Positions 1-5,130 of a stretch of DNA of 6,172 bases are shown here, piece by piece. How positions within the stretch are numbered: position 1 is the first letter of the stretch; each line of letters starts with the position of its first letter. Origin of the DNA: CAZKGE01 sp964541695 (GTDB taxonomy: Bacteria > Bacillota > Clostridia > Christensenellales > CAG-138); NCBI GenBank assembly GCA_964541695.1, contig CAZIRB010000118.1, positions 1 to 6,172 on the forward strand. The letters run 5' to 3'. The translations under genes and the position numbers were made by a program. The notes under the pieces were generated by a model that was not told the DNA's origin, did not search any database, and saw nothing but the letters and a program-made list of their open reading frames with translations.

Positions 1-29
1 GGCTATGATAAAGTTAACAGTTGTAATTT

Positions 30-35
30 GGGGGT
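30..35 (+). promoter_or_regulatory. Probable ribosome binding site of yicC
   Basis: A run of five G followed by T (GGGGGT) is the only Shine-Dalgarno-like stretch before yicC. It lies 8 bases before the ATG at 44 but only 2 bases before the ATG at 38. Normal spacing therefore favours the start at 44. It matches the anti-Shine-Dalgarno consensus imperfectly (G in place of A), as does the site in front of priA in this window. Confidence 0.5.
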
Positions 36-43
36 AAATGCGG

Positions 44-919
44 ATGCGCAGCATGACTGGGTACGGGAAAGGAACGTTCGGCGCCGACGGGCGCGAGCTG
101 ACGGTGGAGTTGAAGTCCGTCAACCACCGCTATCTCGACGTTTCCATGCGCCTCCCGCGGCACCTCTCGTTCCTCGAGGACGTGTTCCGGACGATGCTGG
201 CCGAGCGGCTCTCGCGCGGGCATGTGGACGTGTACGTCGGGTATCGCAACACCCGCTCCGACGCGCGGACCGTGCGCATCGACACGGACCTGCTCACCGC
301 CTACGTCGCCTCCGCGCGCGCGGCCAACGTCACGCTTGCGCTGCAGGACGATCTCACGCTTTCGAACTGCCTGCGGCTGCCGGACGTAGCCGAGATCGCC
401 GAGGCCGACGAGGACCGCGATGCCGTTACCGCCGTCGCGCGCGCTGCCTTGGAGCTGGCCGCGGCCGAGCTGATCGGCATGCGCGAGCTCGAGGGCGAGC
501 GGCTACGGACCGACCTTGCCGCGCGGAACGAAACCGTGCTCGCGCTGGCCGAGGAGATTGCCCTGCGCGCGCCCGCCGTCGTCGAGGAATACCGCCAGAA
601 GCTGACCGAGCGCATCGAGCTGCTGCTTGGAAGTGTCGAGGTCGACCGTGCGCGGCTCGCCACGGAGGTCGCGCTGTTTGCGGACCGGGCGAGCATCGAC
701 GAGGAGATCGTGCGGCTGCGCAGCCACGCCGAGCAGATGCGGCTGCTATTGGCGGACAGCGAACCCGCCGGCCGCAAGCTGGATTTCGTCGTGCAGGAGA
801 TGAACCGGGAGTTCAACACGATCGGCTCCAAAGCCAACGACGGCGAACTCACAAAGCGCGTGCTGCTCGCCAAGGCGGAGATCGAGAAGATCCGCGAGCA
901 GGTGCAGAACATTGAATAG
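44..919 (+). CDS. yicC: YicC/YloC family endoribonuclease, intact
   Basis: This is a complete member of the YicC/YloC (UPF0701) family, about 291 residues, the usual length. The protein opens with MRSMTGYGKG, the family's hallmark N-terminus (SMTGYG/F). The N-terminal YicC domain covers roughly residues 1-160, and the C-terminal DUF1732 domain roughly 205-291. The latter carries the conserved GRKLDFVVQEMNRE (243-256), the NTIGSKAND stretch and the terminal KAEIEKIREQVQNIE. Family members in E. coli and Bacillus have been reported to act in RNA turnover as endoribonucleases; activity here is inferred from homology. The ATG at 44 is preferred because the G-run at 30-35 sits at normal distance from it; an in-frame ATG at 38 would add two residues. 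The gene lies first in the visible operon, 104 bp before the next reading frame. Its last 111 codons are repeated downstream as part of a 608-bp duplication, but this copy is undamaged. Confidence 0.93.
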   Translation: MRSMTGYGKGTFGADGRELTVELKSVNHRYLDVSMRLPRHLSFLEDVFRTMLAERLSRGHVDVYVGYRNTRSDARTVRIDTDLLTAYVASARAANVTLALQDDLTLSNCLRLPDVAEIAEADEDRDAVTAVARAALELAAAELIGMRELEGERLRTDLAARNETVLALAEEIALRAPAVVEEYRQKLTERIELLLGSVEVDRARLATEVALFADRASIDEEIVRLRSHAEQMRLLLADSEPAGRKLDFVVQEMNREFNTIGSKANDGELTKRVLLAKAEIEKIREQVQNIE

Positions 920-1181
920 CCCCCTGCCCCTTTGCGGAACAATCCGGCTTTTGCCGAAGGCCCGCGCGAAAAGAGGGCGCCGAACCTAAAATTTTGGATG
1001 TGCATCGTCCGAAGGAGAACTTCATGAGCTTTCGGCTTGTCAATATCGGCTTTGGAAACATCGTCTCGGGCGGCCGCGTGATCGCGATCGTCAGCCCCGA
1101 GTCCGCGCCGATCAAGCGCATCGTGCAGGAGGCCCGCGAGAGCGGCCGCTTAATCGACGCCACCTGCGGAAGGCGCACGCG
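574..1181 (+). repeat. 608-bp tandem direct repeat, unit 1
   Basis: This is the first of two directly adjacent 608-bp units. It contains the 3' part of yicC (from about codon 178), the yicC-remA spacer, the remA ribosome binding site and the first 53 or so codons of remA. Read base by base against unit 2, I found no mismatch. Fixed points confirm the offset: the yicC stop at 919 recurs at 1527 and the remA ATG at 1024 recurs at 1632. The 10-bp CGCCGTCGTC occurs at 574-583, 1182-1191 and 1790-1799, so the exact breakpoint is ambiguous within those bases. Confidence 0.97.
1012..1018 (+). promoter_or_regulatory. Ribosome binding site of the chimeric reading frame
   Basis: AAGGAGA lies 5 bases before the ATG at 1024. 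It fixes the start there rather than at the in-frame TTG at 994, which would add ten residues absent from the RemA family. The same site recurs at 1620-1626 before the intact remA, so the two frames should initiate translation equally well. Confidence 0.8.
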
Positions 1182-1527
1182 CGCCGTCGTCGAGGAATAC
1201 CGCCAGAAGCTGACCGAGCGCATCGAGCTGCTGCTTGGAAGTGTCGAGGTCGACCGTGCGCGGCTCGCCACGGAGGTCGCGCTGTTTGCGGACCGGGCGA
1301 GCATCGACGAGGAGATCGTGCGGCTGCGCAGCCACGCCGAGCAGATGCGGCTGCTATTGGCGGACAGCGAACCCGCCGGCCGCAAGCTGGATTTCGTCGT
1401 GCAGGAGATGAACCGGGAGTTCAACACGATCGGCTCCAAAGCCAACGACGGCGAACTCACAAAGCGCGTGCTGCTCGCCAAGGCGGAGATCGAGAAGATC
1501 CGCGAGCAGGTGCAGAACATTGAATAG
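1024..1527 (+). CDS. Chimeric RemA(1-56)-YicC(181-291) reading frame created by tandem duplication
   Basis: This 167-residue open frame is a junction product, not a known family. Residues 1-56 are identical to RemA from the intact downstream gene and include R18, P29, R50 and R51, the positions linked to RemA function in Bacillus. Residues 57-167 are identical to YicC 181-291 and contain the full DUF1732 domain. The join falls on Ala-Val-Val, encoded by the same codons in both parents, so the fusion is in frame with no stop. It lacks RemA's C-terminal part (the ITDSDHVILSA strand and beyond) and YicC's N-terminal domain. It keeps remA's ribosome binding site and sits in the operon, so it would be transcribed and translated if the duplication is real. 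It may be inert, unstable, or able to interfere with RemA or YicC oligomers; function is unknown. An automated annotator might label it YicC-like or DUF370 protein. Confidence refers to the frame being as described, not to a function. Confidence 0.7.
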   Translation: MSFRLVNIGFGNIVSGGRVIAIVSPESAPIKRIVQEARESGRLIDATCGRRTRAVVEEYRQKLTERIELLLGSVEVDRARLATEVALFADRASIDEEIVRLRSHAEQMRLLLADSEPAGRKLDFVVQEMNREFNTIGSKANDGELTKRVLLAKAEIEKIREQVQNIE

Positions 1528-1789
1528 CCCCCTGCCCCTTTGCGGAACAATCCGGCTTTTGCCGAAGGCCCGCGCGAAAAGAGGGCGCCGAACCTAAAAT
1601 TTTGGATGTGCATCGTCCGAAGGAGAACTTCATGAGCTTTCGGCTTGTCAATATCGGCTTTGGAAACATCGTCTCGGGCGGCCGCGTGATCGCGATCGTC
1701 AGCCCCGAGTCCGCGCCGATCAAGCGCATCGTGCAGGAGGCCCGCGAGAGCGGCCGCTTAATCGACGCCACCTGCGGAAGGCGCACGCG
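1182..1789 (+). repeat. 608-bp tandem direct repeat, unit 2
   Basis: This is the second copy of the unit, followed at 1790-1799 by the third occurrence of the 10-bp boundary sequence. Its first part supplies the YicC half of the chimeric frame and ends at the stop at 1527. Its second part supplies the start of the intact remA. Between them, the spacer 1528-1631 repeats the one at 920-1023. That spacer holds only a weak 4-bp hairpin (CGGC-TTTT-GCCG, 945-956 and 1553-1564), with no T-tract behind it and no convincing promoter. Confidence 0.97.
1620..1626 (+). promoter_or_regulatory. Ribosome binding site of intact remA
   Basis: AAGGAGA lies 5 bases before the ATG at 1632. It selects this start over an in-frame TTG at 1602, giving a protein that begins MSFRLVNIGFGN, as RemA proteins do. 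Confidence 0.8.
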
Positions 1790-1892
1790 CGCCGTCGTCA
1801 TCACCGACAGCGACCACGTGATCCTCTCCGCCATACAGCCCGAGACCGTGGCCAACCGCCTCGACTCCAAGCTCGACGAACCCGAGGAGTAA
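1632..1892 (+). CDS. remA: RemA family DNA-binding regulator (DUF370), intact
   Basis: An 86-residue protein of normal family length that closely matches Bacillus RemA (YlzA, 89 aa) throughout: NIGFGNIVSGGR (7-18), IVSPESAPIKR (22-32), LIDATCGRRTRAVV (43-56) and the HVILSAIQPETV stretch. In Bacillus, RemA is a ring-forming DNA-binding protein that activates matrix and osmoprotection genes. R18, P29 and R51, where loss-of-function changes were described there, are all present here, as is R50. The targets in this organism are unknown. It sits just upstream of gmk with an 8-bp gap, the standard Firmicutes arrangement. gmk's Shine-Dalgarno GAGGAG (1884-1889) overlaps the last remA codons, suggesting coupled translation. 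The first 53 or so codons lie in the second unit of the 608-bp duplication, so this copy was reconstituted intact. Confidence 0.94.
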   Translation: MSFRLVNIGFGNIVSGGRVIAIVSPESAPIKRIVQEARESGRLIDATCGRRTRAVVITDSDHVILSAIQPETVANRLDSKLDEPEE

Positions 1893-1900
1893 CGCCAGAG

Positions 1901-2533
1901 ATGCCCGAATCCGTCGAAAAGCGCAGCGGACTTCTGATCGTCGTTTCCGGCCCGGCCGGTGTCGGCAAGGGCACGATCGACGCTAGGCTCCTGTCGCGCC
2001 ATCCGAACATGGTGCTGTCCGTGTCCGCCACGACGCGCAAGCCCCGCCCCGGCGAGGTCGACGGCGTGCATTACTCGTTCATCTCGGAGGCGGAGTTTTG
2101 CAAGCGGATTAAAGAGGACGCGTTCCTCGAGTACATGCGCGTGTTCGACACGGACTACTATGGCACGCCGAAGGAGCCGGTGCTGCGGCACATGGCAGAG
2201 GGGCGCGACGTGCTGCTCGAGATCGACGTACAGGGCGCCATGCGCGTGCGCGAGAAATTTCCGGAGGCCGTGCTGGTGTTCATCGCCCCGCCGGACATGA
2301 ACACGCTGAAAAAGCGGTTGATCGGGCGGCGTACGGAGTCCGCGGAGTCCATCGAACGGCGTTTTGCCACGGCGCACGCCGAACTGAAATATATCGACCG
2401 GTACGACTACATCGTGCTGAATGAGGATATCGACATTGCCGTGATCCGGATGGAGAGCATCGTCTGCTCCGAAAAATGCCGCATCCTGCGCAACCGGTAC
2501 CTCGTCGAACGACTGACTAAAGGAGTGATTTAA
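1901..2533 (+). CDS. gmk: Guanylate kinase
   Basis: A 210-residue cytoplasmic enzyme that phosphorylates GMP to GDP with ATP, an essential step in GTP/dGTP supply and nucleotide recycling. The P-loop is GPAGVGKGT (17-25), with Ala in place of the more usual Ser. The GMP-binding region SATTRKPRPGE (42-52) is followed by HYSF, EYMRVFDTDYYGTP (77-90) and EIDVQGA (107-113). A lid with the arginine-rich KKRLIGRRTESAESIERR (137-154) follows, then YDYIVLNED (168-176). Length and motif order are those of bacterial Gmk. The ATG at 1901 is 8 bp after the remA stop and uses a GAGGAG within the end of remA. It is followed one base later by rpoZ, so the two are almost certainly co-transcribed. The remA-gmk-rpoZ order is conserved in Firmicutes. 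Nothing is broken. Confidence 0.97.
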   Translation: MPESVEKRSGLLIVVSGPAGVGKGTIDARLLSRHPNMVLSVSATTRKPRPGEVDGVHYSFISEAEFCKRIKEDAFLEYMRVFDTDYYGTPKEPVLRHMAEGRDVLLEIDVQGAMRVREKFPEAVLVFIAPPDMNTLKKRLIGRRTESAESIERRFATAHAELKYIDRYDYIVLNEDIDIAVIRMESIVCSEKCRILRNRYLVERLTKGVI

Positions 2534-2534
2534 T

Positions 2535-2735
2535 ATGATGAATCTACCGCTCAACGAACTCGTCAAAAAGACCGGGTGCCGTTATATGCTCGTGACCGCC
2601 GTTTCGCAGCGCGCAAGACAGCTGCAGGCGGATCCGGAAAAGCTCGGAGAACGCAAACCCGTGTCAGTCGCGGTGGATGAGCTCTATCATGGTAAGCTGA
2701 CGCTTGATTTCCCCAAAGAGTATTATCAGGACTAG
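2535..2735 (+). CDS. rpoZ: DNA-directed RNA polymerase subunit omega
   Basis: A 66-residue small subunit that helps the beta' subunit fold and assemble into RNA polymerase. The conserved omega core RYMLVTAVSQRARQL (16-30) and the KPVSVAVDELYHGKL segment (41-55) are present, and length is typical of Firmicutes omega. The Shine-Dalgarno AAAGGAG (2519-2525) overlaps the end of gmk. Spacing favours the ATG at 2535 over the adjacent ATG at 2538. Only one base separates it from the gmk stop, implying translational coupling. Base composition looks less GC-rich than the neighbours, as is often seen in short genes. Confidence 0.93.
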   Translation: MMNLPLNELVKKTGCRYMLVTAVSQRARQLQADPEKLGERKPVSVAVDELYHGKLTLDFPKEYYQD

Positions 2736-2778
2736 CGACCGACCGAACAGAAACCCATAACGGTTTGACGTTTTTCTG

Positions 2779-2806
2779 AGCCCGCTTGCGGGCTATTCTG
2801 CGTTTT
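2779..2806 (+). terminator. Possible weak intrinsic terminator after rpoZ
   Basis: AGCCCG (2779-2784), a CTTG loop and CGGGCT (2789-2794) form a perfect 6-bp GC-rich hairpin. It is followed by a T-rich but interrupted stretch (ATTCTGCGTTTT). Just upstream, a weaker AAACC...GGTTT hairpin (2751-2766) is followed four bases later by five T (2771-2775). Both lie in the 115-bp rpoZ-priA gap, where an operon end is plausible. The T-tracts are poor, so this may only attenuate read-through into priA. No convincing promoter is visible between here and the priA start. Confidence 0.45.
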
Positions 2807-2835
2807 GGCAAAAAATCCGCCACAACCGCCATATA

Positions 2836-2844
2836 GGGGGGTGA
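2836..2844 (+). promoter_or_regulatory. Ribosome binding site selecting the GTG start of priA
   Basis: GGGGGGTGA matches the GGAGGTGA consensus at seven of eight positions and ends 6 bases before the GTG at 2851. This supports GTG as the initiation codon. The encoded N-terminus (MYCKVLVDIAHANVDRLFTY) then aligns with the start of the PriA family. Confidence 0.65.
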
Positions 2845-2850
2845 ACGCCT

Positions 2851-5109
2851 GTGTATTGCAAGGTGCTTGTGGACATCGCGCACGCGAACGTGGACCGGCT
2901 GTTCACCTACGCCTTTTCGGAAGGGACCGCCGTCGTGCCCGGCGCGCACGTGCTCGTGCCGTTCGGCAGCGGCAATCGTGTAAAGGAGGGTTTCGTGCTC
3001 TCCGTCTCGGAGCAAAACGACGCGGGCGTGCCCGTCAAGGACGTGCTGCGCGTGCTCGAGCCCTTCCCCGTGCTGCTGCCCGACCAAATCGAGCTGGCGC
3101 ACTGGCTAAAGAGCAGCTACGACTGCCTGCTCGTCGACGCGCTGCGGCTGATGATCCCGCCCACGCTGCGGGGGCAAAGGGCGCACGAGAAGGTCGAGCG
3201 CACGGTCGCCGTAGCGCCGGGCCGGGACGGAAACGAACTGCTCGCCTCGCTGCTCGACAAGAGCGGCAAAAAGCGCGCGGCAAAGCAATACGAGGTGCTC
3301 GAGCTGCTGCTCTCGACCGGACTGACCATGTCCGTTTCTGACGTGTCCGCCTGCGTGCCGAACGCCGGACCCGCAATCCGCGCGCTCATCGAGCGCGGGT
3401 ACCTCGTGGAGAGCGGATACGTGACGTTCCGCACGCCGATGGCCGGCGCGGTCGCTCCGGACCGCGAGGTAACGCCCACGGGCGCGCAACTTGCGGCGGT
3501 GAAGGCCGTGTCGGACGCCATGGCGGAAAAGAGGACGGAAACATTCCTGCTGCACGGCGTGACCGGTTCCGGCAAGACGGAGGTCTACATGCGCTGCATC
3601 CGCGCCTGCCTGGACAACGGCAAAAGCGCGATCCTGCTCGTGCCGGAGATCTCGCTGACCCCGCAGACCGTGGCGCTGTTTCGCGCACGATTCGGCGACG
3701 AGATCGCGGTGCTGCACAGCAAGCTCTCGGACGGCGAACGCTACGACGAGTGGCGGCGCATCCGGCTCGGCCGCGCGCGCGTGGCCGTCGGCGCGCGCAG
3801 CGCGATCTTCGCGCCCATGCCCGACATCGGCCTGATTGTCGTGGACGAGGAGCACGAGACGAGCTACCAGAGCGAGATCTCGCCGCGCTACCACGCGGTG
3901 GACGTGGCCGCAAAGCGCGCCTCCCTCGCCTCGGCCCCGCTGCTGCTCGGGAGCGCCACGCCGCAGCTATTAAGCTACTACCGCGCCACGACCGGCCGCT
4001 ACCGCTTGCTCCGGCTGCCGGACCGCGTGCAGAAGCGCCCACTGCCCAGCGTCGAGATCGTCGACATGCGCGAGGAGTTTCTCTCGGGCAACAACGGCAT
4101 ATTCAGCGCGCGACTGACCGAATTGCTGAGCGAGTGCTTCACAAAATCGCAGCAGGCGATGCTGTTTTTAAACCGCCGCGGCTACAGCACGTTCGTTTCC
4201 TGCCGCGCCTGCGGCGCCGTCGTGGAGTGCGAGAACTGCGACCTCTCGATGACGTACCACAAGCTCGAGGACCGCATGGAGTGCCACTTCTGCGGCAACA
4301 GCAAGAATGTCCCGCGCGTGTGCCCGAGCTGTAAAAAACCGTTCATCAAGTACTTCGGCATCGGCACCGAGCAGGTGGAGGAGCAGGCAAAGAAGCTCTT
4401 TCCCGGGGTCAACGCGCTGCGCATGGACACGGACACGGTGCGCGGCAAGAACGACGCGCAGACGATACTTGCGTCGTTCGCCTCCGGGGAGGCGCAACTC
4501 CTCATCGGCACGCAGATGATCGCAAAGGGCCTGGACTTCCCCAACGTGACGCTCGTCGGCGTGGTTGCCGCCGACAGCATGCTGCGCTTCCCGGACTACC
4601 GCAGCACGGAGCGCACGTTTCAGCTTTTGACGCAGGTGGCGGGCCGCGCGGGGCGCGACAGCTCCCCCGGCCGCGTGGTGATACAGACCTACTCGCCGAA
4701 TCACCCCGCGATCCGCTTCGCCAAAAGCCACGACTACGAGGGATTCTTCCGCTACGAGCTGCTCGAACGGCAAAAGGCGCTGTTCCCGCCGTTTTCGCTC
4801 TACCTGCGCGTCCTGTTTACGGGACCGGACGAACAGCAGGTGTTTGCCTCCGGCGAAAGCTGCGGAACTGCGCTCGAAGCCGAAATTCGCGCCCTGCTCG
4901 GCAAGGATGCGGACCGGGACCTGCTTTTGATCTCGGCCTCCCCCGCCCCGGTAAGGCGGAAGAATCGCGATTACCGGTACCAGGTGCTCGTTAAGCTCCT
5001 GCGCACCGAGAACACCGCGCGTGTCATACGGTTTGTCTACGAATTTATGCGCGAGCGTCGAAACGAGACGTTTGCCTGCGTCGAGATCAACCCGCAGGAC
5101 ATGCTCTGA
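2851..5109 (+). CDS. priA: Primosomal protein N' (replication restart helicase PriA)
   Basis: A 752-residue superfamily 2 DNA helicase that recognises stalled or broken replication forks and starts reloading of the replicative helicase. The N-terminal 3'-DNA-binding domain covers about residues 1-100 (VDRLFTYAF, GAHVLVPFGSG) and is followed by a winged-helix region. The helicase core has Walker A GVTGSGKT (236-243) and Walker B DEEH (332-335). It also has GTQMIAKGLDF (553-563) and the arginine-finger motif QVAGRAGR (595-602). Four CxxC pairs (C451/454, C460/463, C478/481, C491/494) form the two-zinc module inserted between the helicase lobes. All key residues are present and length lies between E. 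coli PriA (732) and Bacillus PriA (about 805). Start is GTG. The gene follows rpoZ after 115 bp, without the coaBC gene found between them in Bacillus, and is 21 bp from the next gene. Confidence 0.97.
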   Translation: MYCKVLVDIAHANVDRLFTYAFSEGTAVVPGAHVLVPFGSGNRVKEGFVLSVSEQNDAGVPVKDVLRVLEPFPVLLPDQIELAHWLKSSYDCLLVDALRLMIPPTLRGQRAHEKVERTVAVAPGRDGNELLASLLDKSGKKRAAKQYEVLELLLSTGLTMSVSDVSACVPNAGPAIRALIERGYLVESGYVTFRTPMAGAVAPDREVTPTGAQLAAVKAVSDAMAEKRTETFLLHGVTGSGKTEVYMRCIRACLDNGKSAILLVPEISLTPQTVALFRARFGDEIAVLHSKLSDGERYDEWRRIRLGRARVAVGARSAIFAPMPDIGLIVVDEEHETSYQSEISPRYHAVDVAAKRASLASAPLLLGSATPQLLSYYRATTGRYRLLRLPDRVQKRPLPSVEIVDMREEFLSGNNGIFSARLTELLSECFTKSQQAMLFLNRRGYSTFVSCRACGAVVECENCDLSMTYHKLEDRMECHFCGNSKNVPRVCPSCKKPFIKYFGIGTEQVEEQAKKLFPGVNALRMDTDTVRGKNDAQTILASFASGEAQLLIGTQMIAKGLDFPNVTLVGVVAADSMLRFPDYRSTERTFQLLTQVAGRAGRDSSPGRVVIQTYSPNHPAIRFAKSHDYEGFFRYELLERQKALFPPFSLYLRVLFTGPDEQQVFASGESCGTALEAEIRALLGKDADRDLLLISASPAPVRRKNRDYRYQVLVKLLRTENTARVIRFVYEFMRERRNETFACVEINPQDML

Positions 5110-5130
5110 CAAGAAATATAAAGGGATAGT

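Noticed and set aside
4..9. TATGAT, a possible -10 promoter element before yicC
   Set aside because: It matches five of six consensus positions, but the -35 region would lie outside the window, so it cannot be supported.
28..915. A 295-codon + strand frame overlapping yicC
   Set aside because: It is in another frame of yicC, extremely rich in Arg and Ala, with no family resemblance; yicC itself has clear hallmarks.
945..956. CGGC-TTTT-GCCG hairpin in the yicC-remA spacer, repeated at 1553-1564
   Set aside because: Only four base pairs and no T-tract after it, so not a credible terminator; it is doubled only because it lies in the duplicated unit.
994..1023. TTG start at 994 (and its copy at 1602) extending the RemA-type frames by ten residues
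   Set aside because: The extension runs through the Shine-Dalgarno itself, and RemA proteins begin at the downstream ATG with the NIGFGN motif near residue 7.
574..1799. Insertion sequence or other mobile element as the cause of the repeat
   Set aside because: The repeat contains only yicC and remA sequence, with no transposase, inverted terminal repeats or target-site duplication; the boundary bases are native to both genes.
849..2566. Long minus-strand frames across the duplication, remA and gmk
   Set aside because: Serine/arginine-rich or histidine-rich translations with no motif. They share sequence with each other only because the underlying DNA is duplicated.
2805..2837. TTGGCA...CATATA/TATAGG as a promoter for priA
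   Set aside because: Spacing is 19 bases or more, the -10 match is poor, and the -10 would abut the ribosome binding site, leaving almost no leader.
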